Shown here one piece after another: positions 25,427 through 34,741 of a stretch of DNA of 64,000 nt. Source of the DNA: JAAYGT01 sp050252075 (GTDB lineage: Bacteria > Pseudomonadota > Gammaproteobacteria > Burkholderiales > Burkholderiaceae_B); contig JBFWLP010000001.1 of assembly GCA_050252075.1 (NCBI GenBank), positions 1 through 64,000 of the forward strand. The letters run 5' to 3'. Position numbers and translations under genes: made by a program. Each line of letters begins with the position of its first letter. The stretch's first letter is position 1. Below the pieces are notes generated by a model that made no database searches, was not told where the DNA came from, and saw only the letters and a list, made by a program, of their open reading frames with translations.

Positions 25427-26638
25427 ATGCAGAATCTGGCGAATAAACGTATCGTGCTTGGCATGTCCGGCGGCATCGCCTGCTACAAGGTGGCCGAATT
25501 CCTGCGCCGCGCACAAGATGAAGGCGCAACGTTCGACGTCGTTATGACCGACGCGGCCACGCACTTCATCACGGCGGTCACCCTGCAGGCGCTTTCCGGA
25601 CGCCCGGTGTTCACCGATGCCTGGGACCCGCGCGTACCCAACAACATGGCACACATCCAGCTCACCCGTGGTGCCGACGCCATCGTCATCGCGCCGGCAA
25701 GCACCGACTTTCTGGCCAAGCTTGCGCACGGCATGGCCGACGATCTGCTGTCCACCCTGTGCGTTGCCAAGGGAAACTGCCCGCTGCTGGTAGTTCCCGC
25801 CATGAACCGCGAAATGTGGCTGCATCCGGCCACCCAGCGCAACGTTGCCCGACTGCGCGAGGACGGTGTGATCATTCTGGGCCCGGCCCAGGGCGATCAG
25901 GCCTGCGGCGAGGTTGGCGACGGCAGACTGCTTGAGCCGCCGGAACTGCTGGCCGAGCTGATTGCGTTCTTTCAACCCAAGGTGCTGGCCGGTAAACGCG
26001 TGGTTCTTACGGCCGGGCCGACATCCGAACCGATTGACCCGGTGCGGGTCATTACAAACCGGTCCTCGGGCAAAATGGGCTATGCCATTGCCCGCGCCGC
26101 TCGCGAGGCCGGTGCCCGGGTGACACTCGTTTCGGGCCCCACCGCGCTGGACACGCCCTACGGCGTGCAGCGCATCAACGTGGAAACCGCAAGGGAAATG
26201 CATGCCGCCGTCATGCGAGAAACCACAGAGGCGGACATCTTCATTGCCGTAGCGGCCGTTGCCGACTGGCGCGTCGCCAATGGCAGCGCATCGAAACTCA
26301 AGAAAGACGCCTCGGGGCAGGCACCTGCGCTGGAGTTTGCTCTGAACCCCGACATTCTGGCCGATGTCGCCGCCCTGCCCGGCGCTCCCTGGTGCGTGGG
26401 TTTTGCCGCCGAAACCGAAAACCTGTATCACTATGCCGAAGCCAAACGCCGGCGCAAAGGGATCCCGTTGCTGGTGGGCAACCTGGCCCAGAACGCCATG
26501 CATGCCGACGATACCGAACTCGTTCTTTTCGACGATAACGGTGCCCAGGCGCTTCCCCGACAACCCAAACTTCAGGCCGCCCGGGCACTCATTCAAGCCA
26601 TTGCGCAGCGCTACCCAGCCCAGGGCCCTGACGCCTGA
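25427..26638 (+). CDS. coaBC: Bifunctional phosphopantothenoylcysteine decarboxylase / phosphopantothenate-cysteine ligase
   Basis: Two steps of coenzyme A synthesis in one cytosolic protein. The N-terminal CoaC flavoprotein part has LGMSGGIACYKVAEFL, the catalytic His region VPNNMAHIQL, ASTDFLAKLAHGMADDL and PAMNREMW. The C-terminal CoaB part begins near residue 190 with VVLTAGPTSEPIDPVR and VITNRSSGKMG. Length 403 aa is normal. dut follows 27 bp downstream on the same strand, a common pairing. Confidence 0.97.
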   Translation: MQNLANKRIVLGMSGGIACYKVAEFLRRAQDEGATFDVVMTDAATHFITAVTLQALSGRPVFTDAWDPRVPNNMAHIQLTRGADAIVIAPASTDFLAKLAHGMADDLLSTLCVAKGNCPLLVVPAMNREMWLHPATQRNVARLREDGVIILGPAQGDQACGEVGDGRLLEPPELLAELIAFFQPKVLAGKRVVLTAGPTSEPIDPVRVITNRSSGKMGYAIARAAREAGARVTLVSGPTALDTPYGVQRINVETAREMHAAVMRETTEADIFIAVAAVADWRVANGSASKLKKDASGQAPALEFALNPDILADVAALPGAPWCVGFAAETENLYHYAEAKRRRKGIPLLVGNLAQNAMHADDTELVLFDDNGAQALPRQPKLQAARALIQAIAQRYPAQGPDA

Positions 26639-26665
26639 CAGCCTTCTCTGTATCCGGAATCCATC

Positions 26666-27115
26666 ATGAGACGTATTGCCCTGAAAATCCTTGATCCGCG
26701 CATGAACGACTATCTGCCCAGCTACGCCACCGAGGGCTCGGCGGGGCTGGATCTACGGGCATGTATCGAACAGGCCCAAACCCTGCAGCCCGGCGACACT
26801 TGCCTGGTGCCCACGGGGCTGGCCATTCATATCGCTGATCCGGCGTATGCCGGCATGATCCTGCCGCGCTCGGGGCTGGGCCACAAACACGGTATTGTGC
26901 TGGGCAACCTGGTGGGGCTGATCGATTCCGATTACCAGGGGCCTCTTATGGTTTCGGTATGGAATCGCGGGCAAGCCGCATTTACCCTGGAGCCCATGGA
27001 GCGGCTGGCCCAACTGGTGATTGTTCCCGTGCAGCAAGTCGAGTTCGACATTGTGACCGACTTCGACGAGACCGACCGGGGCGGAGGCGGCTTTGGCAGC
27101 ACGGGGCGCGCCTGA
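26666..27115 (+). CDS. dut: dUTP diphosphatase
   Basis: A trimeric dUTPase that hydrolyses dUTP to dUMP and pyrophosphate, keeping uracil out of DNA. Five conserved motifs can be read: GSAGLDLRA, PRSGLGHKHGIVLGN, GLIDSDYQGPL, RLAQLVIVPV and the C-terminal P-loop-like GGGFGSTG that closes over the active site. Length 149 aa is standard. The end converges with putA 33 bp away. Confidence 0.97.
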   Translation: MRRIALKILDPRMNDYLPSYATEGSAGLDLRACIEQAQTLQPGDTCLVPTGLAIHIADPAYAGMILPRSGLGHKHGIVLGNLVGLIDSDYQGPLMVSVWNRGQAAFTLEPMERLAQLVIVPVQQVEFDIVTDFDETDRGGGGFGSTGRA

Positions 27116-27148
27116 CATCGGCAGGCACGCACCCTGCACGCGGGGCGG

Positions 27149-30100
27149 CTAGCCGATCATCATGAGGCTTGCGTTCCCCCCGGCCGCCGCCGTGTTGTTA
27201 CTGACAGACACCTCGCGCAACAGCCTTTCGCTGCGATAAACAGCGCCCGACTCCACATCATCCATCGTCAGGGCATGCACCGACACTATCGGCCCCGGGC
27301 GTGCGGCCACACGCTGGTTCAGCGCCAGCAGATCATCGCCGTCACCCTCATAGAGCACAGCCTGACATTCACCCTCGTCTACGAAGCGATCAGACACCAG
27401 CGCTGCCGCCTGACGCTCTTGCGGGCTGAGCGACTCATAGAAATCCCGTGTCACGGCCGTCTCGACAAAAATCGCCTTGTTGGCCGTTTCACGGCATGCC
27501 TTCCATTGCGCATGCACCCCGGCAAGGGTTGTCGCGCGGCACAACACCACACCGCGTGGACGGACATGATAGGTATTGCTTTCCCCGGTGGGCCCGTCCA
27601 GCAGGATGGGTTTGCCCGTTTGGACGGCCGCAGCCAGTTCCGCCGGAAGGCCGTCGGGCTGGCGGGTCAGCAAGCGCCGCAAGTACAAAGGCCCGCCGGC
27701 TTTGGGCCCTGTACCCGACAGCCCCTCCCCTCCGAACGGCTGCACACCCACCACGGCACCGACGATATTGCGGTTCACATAGATATTGCCGGCATGAATA
27801 CGCTCGCTCACCTGGGCCACCACCTCGTCAAGACGGGTGTGCACACCAAAAGTCAGGCCATAGCCGGTGGCGTTGATGGCGTCAATCAACTCATTGAGGC
27901 GGTCGCGCCGATAACGCACCACATGCAGCACGGGGCCGAAAACCTCACGAGTCAACTCATCGACGCGGTTGATTTCAATAAGGGTGGGCGGCACAAACGT
28001 GCCGAACTGGGTGGTATCGGCCGGAGCCACCTGCTCGATGGTATGGCCGGCGTTACGCATGGACCGTATGTGCTGAAGAATTGAAGCCTGGGCGTCAAAG
28101 TCGATCACCGGCCCCACATCGGTATTGAGCTTGTCCGGTCGATCGACACGCAGTTCGTGCATGGCACCGCGCAGCATGCGCAGCACATAATCGGCGCAGT
28201 CATCCTGAACGCACAACAGCCGCAACGCGGAACAGCGCTGTCCGGCCGAATCGAAAGCCGACGCCAGAACATCCAGCACCACCTGCTCGGCCAACGCCGA
28301 TGAATCGACCACAAGCGCATTCTGCCCGCCTGTCTCGGCGATCAAGGGAATCGGATGCCCGTCGGGATCCAGGCGCGTCGACAAATTGCCGGCGATCAAT
28401 CGGGCCACCTCGGTGGAACCGGTAAACAAGACCCCACGAACACCGGAATGGCCGACCAACGCGGCGCCTATCGTTTCACCCTGACCCGGCAGCAGTTGAA
28501 GCGCGCCTTCCGGAACCCCGGCACGATGCAGGCAGTCGACGGCGGCGGCGGCAATCAGTGTGGTTTGTTCGGCGGGTTTTGCAAGCACGGTGTTGCCAGC
28601 CGCCAGCGCGGCCGACACCTGCCCCATGAAGATGGCCAGCGGAAAATTCCACGGGCTGATGCATACGACGGGCCCCAGGGGGCGATGGGTGTCATTGGAA
28701 AAGGCGTCCGCAACCTGCCCCCCGTAATAGCGAAGAAAATCAATGGCTTCGCGCACTTCGGCAATGGCATTGGGCAAGGATTTACCTGCCTCGCGAACGA
28801 TCAGCCCGAGCAACGACTGCATCTCGTCTTCGAGGATCTGCGCCGCGCGCATCAGGCAGGCGCTGCGTTCCTGAACCGGCGTCGCCGACCATACGGCAAA
28901 GGCATTGCCCGCCTGCTCAAAGGCAGCGTCTACCTGAGCCGCATCCGCAGGCATCACATAACCCACGACATCGCGATGATCCGCCGGATTCTTGACGGCA
29001 ACAGCCTTGGCGGTGTCCCAGGCGACAGTCTGGCCGGCAATCCGCGGCATGGCGCGCCACTCCTGGCCGGAGGCGTTCAGCAACGCCGCCGACAGCGACG
29101 CCAGACGCTGCTCATTGCTTAAATCGAAACCGGCCGAGTTCCGTCTTCCCGCTGCGGCAAACAGATCACGGGGCAAGGGAATGCGGTCGTGGGGAGCCCC
29201 CAGGGGATGCAGGCGTTCGGCACTGGCAACCGGATCGGTGACCAGTGCGCTGACGCTCACGTCGTCGTCGCCGATCAAATTCACAAACGACGTGTTCGCT
29301 CCGTTCTCCAGCAAGCGGCGCACCAGATAGGCCAGCAAGGTTTCGTGCGTGCCCACGGGCGCATAAATGCGGCAGGGACGGTTCAGTTTTCCTTGGGAAA
29401 CCGCCCCGGTGACCAGCTCATACAGCGGTTCTCCCATGCCGTGCAGGCATTGGAATTCGTATTGGCCGGGATAATAGTTCTGCCCGGCCATGTAGTAAAT
29501 GGCGGACAGCGTTTGCGCATTGTGCGTGGCAAACTGCGGATACACCGACTGCGGCGACGACAACAGTTTGCGCGCACACGCCAGGTACGAGACGTCGGTG
29601 TGCACTTTGCGCGTGTACACCGGGTAGCCTTCCAGTCCGTCGATCTGGGCACGCTTGATTTCGGAATCCCAATAAGCGCCTTTGACCAATCGCACCATCA
29701 GACGATGTCCGCTTCGACGAGCCAAATCGATCAGGTAATCGATAACGAACGGCGCACGCTTCTGATAGGCCTGCACCACAAAACCGATCCCGTTCCAGCC
29801 GGTGAGCTCGTCGTCGAAGCAAAGGGCTTCGAGCAGATCCAGCGACAATTCCAGACGATCAGCCTCTTCCGCATCGATGTTCAGACCGATATCGTAGTGA
29901 CGGGCCAGGCGCGCCAGCTCGACAAGGCGCGGCAGCAGTTCGGCCATGACCCGATCACGCTGGGCGCGGGAATAACGGGGATGCAGGGCGGAAAGCTTGA
30001 TGGATATGCCTGGTCCCTCGTAAATGCCGCGACCCTCCGATGCCTTGCCAATGGCATGAATAGCCTGCACATACGACTGCATGTAGCGCTCGGCGTCATG

Positions 30101-30967
30101 GGCCGTTGTCGCGGCCTCGCCCAGCATGTCGTAGGAATACCGGAAGCCTTTTTGCTCCATTTTGCGGCTGTTTGCCAATGCCGACGCAATGCTCTGGCCG
30201 CATACGAACTGCTCGCCCATCATGCGCATGGCAATGTTGACGCCCTTGCGAATCAAAGGCTCGCCGCCCTTGCCTATCAGACGGGTAAGGGCGTGGGACA
30301 ACGACTGCTCGCTGTTCACACTGACCAGCTTGCCCGTCAGCATCAGCCCCCAGGTCGCCGCATTGACAAAAAGCGACGACGATTCTCCCATGTGGGATTT
30401 CCAGTCGCCATGACTGATCTTGTCGCGGATCAAGGCATCGCGCGTGGGCCGGTCGGGAATGCGCAGCAGGGCTTCGGCCAGGCACATGAGCGCCACGCCT
30501 TCCTGGCTGGACAAGGAGAATTCATGGATAAGGGCCTCGACGCCTGCGCCGCCGCGCTTGTCCCGCAGGGACTGCACCAAACGGGTTGCCAGTGTTTTCA
30601 CCTCGACGGGCTGGGTCGACCGTGCCAGCCCGATCAGCAACGGAATGCACTCGGTTTCAGGCCGCCGATAGGCAGAAGTGATGGCTGCGCGCAAGACGGA
30701 CTGCGGCATGACATCTTGGGCAAATTCGTAAAAAGGCCGGAAAGAACTCTCGGCCGGGCGCGGATCGTCATCACCGACGCGGTCGTCGTCGGTGAGCAAA
30801 TGCGAAATTTCCATAGGCATCTGGCCACGCTCGATGGCGTCGATATACGTGATCAACGCCTGTTTGTGCAACCAGTGAGGCGTGCACCCCACCCGTTGCG
30901 CCGCCCGCTTCAGCCGGTCGCGCAGCGCATCATCAACCTTCACACCCAACGTTGTTGTGGCAACCAT
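27149..30967 (-). CDS. putA: Trifunctional PutA: transcriptional repressor, proline dehydrogenase, P5C dehydrogenase
   Basis: A 1272-aa protein. The N-terminus has a ribbon-helix-helix DNA-binding domain (TTTLGVKVDDALRDRLKRAA, then TPHWLHKQALITYIDAIE), as in the E. coli repressor form. The FAD-dependent proline dehydrogenase barrel lies at about 150-480 (ARLARHYDIGLNIDAEEADR; RLVKGAYWDSEIKRAQ). The NAD-dependent glutamate-semialdehyde dehydrogenase lies at about 550-1050, with the catalytic Cys in SAGQRCSALR and the Glu in LIAETGGQN. A C-terminal domain follows. ATG 30967 has GGAAGACAG as its ribosome-binding site; a longer start at 31009 lacks one. The RHH domain predicts autoregulation. Confidence 0.95.
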   Translation of the reverse strand: MVATTTLGVKVDDALRDRLKRAAQRVGCTPHWLHKQALITYIDAIERGQMPMEISHLLTDDDRVGDDDPRPAESSFRPFYEFAQDVMPQSVLRAAITSAYRRPETECIPLLIGLARSTQPVEVKTLATRLVQSLRDKRGGAGVEALIHEFSLSSQEGVALMCLAEALLRIPDRPTRDALIRDKISHGDWKSHMGESSSLFVNAATWGLMLTGKLVSVNSEQSLSHALTRLIGKGGEPLIRKGVNIAMRMMGEQFVCGQSIASALANSRKMEQKGFRYSYDMLGEAATTAHDAERYMQSYVQAIHAIGKASEGRGIYEGPGISIKLSALHPRYSRAQRDRVMAELLPRLVELARLARHYDIGLNIDAEEADRLELSLDLLEALCFDDELTGWNGIGFVVQAYQKRAPFVIDYLIDLARRSGHRLMVRLVKGAYWDSEIKRAQIDGLEGYPVYTRKVHTDVSYLACARKLLSSPQSVYPQFATHNAQTLSAIYYMAGQNYYPGQYEFQCLHGMGEPLYELVTGAVSQGKLNRPCRIYAPVGTHETLLAYLVRRLLENGANTSFVNLIGDDDVSVSALVTDPVASAERLHPLGAPHDRIPLPRDLFAAAGRRNSAGFDLSNEQRLASLSAALLNASGQEWRAMPRIAGQTVAWDTAKAVAVKNPADHRDVVGYVMPADAAQVDAAFEQAGNAFAVWSATPVQERSACLMRAAQILEDEMQSLLGLIVREAGKSLPNAIAEVREAIDFLRYYGGQVADAFSNDTHRPLGPVVCISPWNFPLAIFMGQVSAALAAGNTVLAKPAEQTTLIAAAAVDCLHRAGVPEGALQLLPGQGETIGAALVGHSGVRGVLFTGSTEVARLIAGNLSTRLDPDGHPIPLIAETGGQNALVVDSSALAEQVVLDVLASAFDSAGQRCSALRLLCVQDDCADYVLRMLRGAMHELRVDRPDKLNTDVGPVIDFDAQASILQHIRSMRNAGHTIEQVAPADTTQFGTFVPPTLIEINRVDELTREVFGPVLHVVRYRRDRLNELIDAINATGYGLTFGVHTRLDEVVAQVSERIHAGNIYVNRNIVGAVVGVQPFGGEGLSGTGPKAGGPLYLRRLLTRQPDGLPAELAAAVQTGKPILLDGPTGESNTYHVRPRGVVLCRATTLAGVHAQWKACRETANKAIFVETAVTRDFYESLSPQERQAAALVSDRFVDEGECQAVLYEGDGDDLLALNQRVAARPGPIVSVHALTMDDVESGAVYRSERLLREVSVSNNTAAAGGNASLMMIG

Positions 30968-31051
30968 GGTTCTGTCTTCCCGTGAAAAAACCGGGAAACC
31001 GTGATGCACACCACGTGCTCACCTCGCCCGATCCGAGAGCATGGTAAGCGG

Positions 31052-31057
31052 GTTGCA
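31052..31057. promoter_or_regulatory. Candidate PutA operator half-site
   Basis: GTTGCA occurs once about 85 bp upstream of the putA ATG. This is the hexamer bound by the E. coli PutA ribbon-helix-helix domain, and the domain here keeps the same DNA-contacting TTT-hydrophobic-GVK start. A single short match could be chance, so it needs binding data. Confidence 0.35.
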
Positions 31058-31066
31058 CCTTTTAAG

Positions 31067-31088
31067 AAATAAGGGTTAACCCTTATTT
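31067..31088. terminator. 22-bp perfect palindrome overlapping the pqiC stop codon
   Basis: AAATAAGGGTT (31067-31077) is followed at once by its reverse complement AACCCTTATTT (31078-31088). The pqiC stop codon is inside it. As RNA it folds into a 9-bp stem with a TTAA loop and U-rich 3' side, so it may end the pqi transcript, though the tail after the stem is not a clean T-run. Because the next gene in the same direction is putA, an operator role is also possible. Confidence 0.5.
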
Positions 31089-31736
31089 TGTGACACAGCC
31101 ATTAGGCACGGTTTGCGGCGTGGCTTGAGCGTGTCGCAACTGCGCCCCCATACGCGAGGCCAACTCGCGCAGGGCGGCCTGATGGCCGGCAACAAGAGCC
31201 GACATTCCCGACTGAACCACCACCGTGGCCGTTCCACCGCAAAGCAAGGTCGTGCGCCGGGGCTGACTGACAGGCACCAGCGACCAGGTAGCGTCGATCA
31301 CCGCGCGGCTCGCGTAAAGGGACTCGAAGCGTTGAATGGACAGGTAGATTTTCCAGAGTGGAAAATTTTCCGGCACCTGGGCTACAGCCACATTGCGTAC
31401 GCCCAGGTCGTTGTACAGGTAGGTTCCCAACGCCTGGCGAAGCTCGTCGGAAAGCGAACCGGCCCACAACGAGTTGTCCAGCGGATACACCTGGGTGGAT
31501 TGCGGATCGGTTACCACGATTTGCAAGCGGTCTACCTGCTCGGGAACACGAACGGGCTGAATGCTGACGGCAAACGGCAACGACGATATCGACGACGATG
31601 TTGCCGTATCGCCACCCGGCGATGCCGGATCCGAAGGAGGAATCAGCGTGTAATAGTGCTTGACGGGGGGCGCAGCACACGCACCCAGCACCAGCCCCGC
31701 AAGTACGGCGACGATGGGTCGGATGGATCGAATCAT
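31083..31736 (-). CDS. pqiC: Membrane-integrity lipoprotein of the Pqi system (ABC-type transport auxiliary, YmbA family)
   Basis: A 217-aa outer-membrane lipoprotein. The signal peptide ends in the lipobox LGAC (about residues 17-20), so Cys20 is the lipidated residue. The mature part starts PPVKHYYTLIPP, the standard opening of PqiC/DUF330 proteins, and contains the LQIVVTDPQSTQVYPLDN-like core. PqiC anchors the PqiB tube at the outer membrane. It lies 8 bp after pqiB in a clpS-clpA-pqiA-pqiB-pqiC order. Confidence 0.88.
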   Translation of the reverse strand: MIRSIRPIVAVLAGLVLGACAAPPVKHYYTLIPPSDPASPGGDTATSSSISSLPFAVSIQPVRVPEQVDRLQIVVTDPQSTQVYPLDNSLWAGSLSDELRQALGTYLYNDLGVRNVAVAQVPENFPLWKIYLSIQRFESLYASRAVIDATWSLVPVSQPRRTTLLCGGTATVVVQSGMSALVAGHQAALRELASRMGAQLRHAQATPQTVPNGCVTK

Positions 31737-31744
31737 GATGGCTC

Positions 31745-33400
31745 CTAGGGCGTCACTTTGAATGTTTCGGGGGCCTGCCCCCGGATCACGGACGACGGAT
31801 TAGCCTGCAGATAATCGGTCAGGCTGCGCAGCGAACGTGACGCACGCGAAATTTCCTGAAGTGCAGACTCCAGATTGGAGTTCACCGGGGAGTCTTTGGC
31901 GATCAGCGCATCGATGCGTTGCATGGAATCCTCGATTTTCTTGAGCATACGCGTAGCCTGAGGTGTCAGGTTCTCGTCAAGGTTCTTGATCAGGTCATTC
32001 ATGGACGCCAGACTGTCGCGCAAGTCGTTGCCGATGCCGTCAAAGGGTATGCCCTCGACTTTGGTGACGATACTGCTGATTTGCTGCTGCAGTTTGTCGA
32101 AGTTTCCGGGGATCGTCGGCACAACCAGGGGAATGCGGCGAACATCGACCACAGCGGCGGGTTCGTCGGGGAAGAACTCAAGCGCAACGTATTGTTGTCC
32201 TGTAAGCAGATTGGCAGCACGCAGTTGCCCGCGCAGGCCATGCTTGATGAGCGGGCCCAGCAGGTCGGCACCGGGATAATCGATATCCGAACGGCCGCTC
32301 ATCAGCGTTTCATACACGCGGCCAAAGCGCAAGGGATACAAACGCGCCTTCACCAGCGCGTAAAAACGCCTGTGTTCTTTATCGTATTCCAGGTCGATAT
32401 CGGCAACCTCGCCAAGCTCAAGGCCTCGAAAGTCGACAGGCGCACCGATCTTGAGCCCACGCACTGACTGGGGGAAATGAAACTCGATCATGAATGGGTC
32501 GCCATCGGGCTCGGCCAGTGCCTTCTGGCGCGACTCAAACAAGGGAAAGTGAGTATCCTTGACCGCCGGGCCGGTGACGGAAGGATCACTGGTTTCAAAT
32601 GCAATACCCCCGGCCAGCATGGAAACCACCGACTCGGTCTGAACATCCAGGCCGTTGGTGCTCAAATTGACGTGAATGCCGCTGGCATTCCAGAAACGGG
32701 CGGCGGCGGTGACAAACCGGTCGTTCGGCGCGTCGATGAAAATCTGCACGTTCACGGAACGACCATCGGGCGCAAGCGCGTACCCGATCACCTGCCCAAC
32801 AGGAATGCGCCGGTAATACACGGGCGAACCGATCTCCAGCGAGCCAAGATCCGAGGCGGTAATGGTAAACCGTGTGCCCGGACGGCCACTGGTCACTTCC
32901 GGGGGAGCCTCAAGACCGGTGAAGTGGTAAACCATCTCGTCCTTGACCACCTTGGATGGCGTATCCACGGCAATGTAAGCCCCCGACAGCAACGTGCCCA
33001 GCCCCGACACACCGCTGATTCCCAGCCGGGGCCGCACCACCCAGAAGCGGGTGCCGTCCTGGGTGATGAAATCGGCGCCGTCGCGCTCCAGTTGCACACT
33101 GACAATTACGCTGGAGCGGTCGTCGGAAACCGCCAGGTCGGTGACCTGGCCAACAATGATGTCTTTGTAGCGTACTTTCGTCTGGCCGATCTCCAGGCCC
33201 TCGGCCGACTCAAACTGAATGGTGATGGTGGGCCCGATGTGCATCCAGGTGCGAACCACCAGCGACAGCCCCACCAGGCCGGCCACCAAGGGCACCAGCC
33301 ATATCCAGGACCAGCGCGTAGGACGATACGGACGGATCTCGGGCGAAACGGCACCGGATGCGGGCAGGTTATTGTCTGGTGTTGCGTTGTTTTCCGTCAT
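31745..33400 (-). CDS. pqiB: Intermembrane transport protein PqiB with three MCE domains
   Basis: A periplasm-spanning lipid-transport protein. One N-terminal membrane segment (SWIWLVPLVAGLVGLSLVV) precedes MCE repeats, visible at ITIQFESAEGLEIGQTKVRY, at TRFTITASDLGSLEIGSPVYY and at FHFPQSVRGLKIGAPVDFRG. A C-terminal helical stalk follows (ISSIVTKVEGIPFDG onward), which in PqiB forms a needle. ATG 33400 has AAGG six bases upstream; ATG 33430 directly follows the pqiA stop but lacks a ribosome-binding site. The 551-aa length matches PqiB. Confidence 0.92.
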   Translation of the reverse strand: MTENNATPDNNLPASGAVSPEIRPYRPTRWSWIWLVPLVAGLVGLSLVVRTWMHIGPTITIQFESAEGLEIGQTKVRYKDIIVGQVTDLAVSDDRSSVIVSVQLERDGADFITQDGTRFWVVRPRLGISGVSGLGTLLSGAYIAVDTPSKVVKDEMVYHFTGLEAPPEVTSGRPGTRFTITASDLGSLEIGSPVYYRRIPVGQVIGYALAPDGRSVNVQIFIDAPNDRFVTAAARFWNASGIHVNLSTNGLDVQTESVVSMLAGGIAFETSDPSVTGPAVKDTHFPLFESRQKALAEPDGDPFMIEFHFPQSVRGLKIGAPVDFRGLELGEVADIDLEYDKEHRRFYALVKARLYPLRFGRVYETLMSGRSDIDYPGADLLGPLIKHGLRGQLRAANLLTGQQYVALEFFPDEPAAVVDVRRIPLVVPTIPGNFDKLQQQISSIVTKVEGIPFDGIGNDLRDSLASMNDLIKNLDENLTPQATRMLKKIEDSMQRIDALIAKDSPVNSNLESALQEISRASRSLRSLTDYLQANPSSVIRGQAPETFKVTP

Positions 33401-33430
33401 CCCTGGCCTTAATCCACCATCGTGATCCAT

Positions 33431-34741
33431 TTATCGAGACACTGCTGCTTGCGGCGCTCGCTGAACACCACCGAGTACGGGCGGGTTCGGGCCTTGATCC
33501 TGCGCGCATTCATGGCGCGCATCCCAGCCTCGCCGCGGATCATAACTCATTGCCGCCATCATGGTAAGCACAACCACCAAGCCGAAGCTGAACGCCGCCG
33601 GGCCGGGCACAATTTGCGACAACCCGGGGAAATCGGCCATGGCAGCCATGAGCAGGACGACAAAAACGTCGAGCATCGACCACTGGCCAATGATTTCCAC
33701 CATCTCGTACATGCGCGTTCGCTTGCGCTGCACCGCCGGACCGCGCCAGGCGGTGCCCATCATGAGCACGGCGATCGCCAGCAGTTTCGTGATGGGAACC
33801 ACGACACTGGCGATAAAAACAATGACCGCCAGATCCCAGGAACCTAGCCGCCAAAGTTCGATCACCCCGCCCAGGATGGTATGCGCTTCGTTGGTACCGG
33901 CCATGCGTATGGTCATGATGGGCAGCATATTGGCCGGTATGTAGGCAATGGCCGCCGTCAGCCAGAACGCCCAGACCCGCGTGCGCCAGGCCGGATGTCG
34001 GAAATGCATGGCCGCACCGCAGCGCCCGCATGCAAGCGCGCCGTGGGGTGTAGTGAAATCGTGCAGAAAGCCGCAGGACTCGCACGAGGCTACGCGCGTT
34101 GCGCCCGAAGGCAGTCCACGGCCGGCAACCTGCACGAGGTTCGCGTCTTCGGCATACAGCCACAGCCGTGTGGGCGAACAACGCGACAACAAAGTAATGA
34201 GCACAGTAAGCGCACCAAAGGCAAAAATGGCGGGTTGTACCTGAACTGCGGCCAACCCCACCATTTTCACCAATGCCACCAGTATGCCCAGCATGAAAAC
34301 CGACACCATGCTCCACGGCGTGGCGAACCGGAGCAATCGCATACCCAGGTGAAAATCGGCGGGCAGACGTTTTCGCGCAATCACGGACAAGGCCCAGAGA
34401 GTAACCATGATCTGCGTTAACGGAAACCAGAAGGCAAACAAGCCGGTGACAATCGCCGTGCCGAAATAACCCAATTTCCAGATGTGCAGCAGCGCCCCTG
34501 GCAGCGAGGCATAAACCGTAACCCCCTGAAAGGTCAGGCTCACGATGGGAAATGCCATGGCAATGCCGAAAATGATCAGTGTCGCAATGCCAAGGGCCAT
34601 CCAGGCCGACAGCGGAAGACGGCTGCTACGATATAGATGTGAGCCGCAAAGACGGCAAATAGCAAGACCACCGGGAGGGAGCTCCTCACGGTGGTGAATG
34701 GTGCCGCAATGATGGCACTCGATCTTTGCCCCCTGAGGCAT
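33431..34741 (-). CDS. pqiA: Paraquat-inducible protein A, inner-membrane subunit
   Basis: A 436-aa multi-pass protein with two PqiA domains. Each has a zinc-ribbon-like cysteine pair set: CHHCGTIHH with CRLCGSHLY at the N-terminus, and CESCGFLHD with CGRCGAAMH in the middle. Each is followed by about four hydrophobic helices. PqiA works with PqiB and PqiC in lipid traffic between membranes. ATG 34741 shares bases with the clpA stop (TGATG), so pqiA is probably translated by coupling to clpA. Confidence 0.92.
   Translation of the reverse strand: MPQGAKIECHHCGTIHHREELPPGGLAICRLCGSHLYRSSRLPLSAWMALGIATLIIFGIAMAFPIVSLTFQGVTVYASLPGALLHIWKLGYFGTAIVTGLFAFWFPLTQIMVTLWALSVIARKRLPADFHLGMRLLRFATPWSMVSVFMLGILVALVKMVGLAAVQVQPAIFAFGALTVLITLLSRCSPTRLWLYAEDANLVQVAGRGLPSGATRVASCESCGFLHDFTTPHGALACGRCGAAMHFRHPAWRTRVWAFWLTAAIAYIPANMLPIMTIRMAGTNEAHTILGGVIELWRLGSWDLAVIVFIASVVVPITKLLAIAVLMMGTAWRGPAVQRKRTRMYEMVEIIGQWSMLDVFVVLLMAAMADFPGLSQIVPGPAAFSFGLVVVLTMMAAMSYDPRRGWDARHECAQDQGPNPPVLGGVQRAPQAAVSR

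Noticed and set aside
29189..30985. Plus-strand ORF of 598 codons inside putA
   Set aside because: It is a long shadow of the PutA frame in GC-rich DNA, has no recognisable domain, and overlaps a fully convincing gene.
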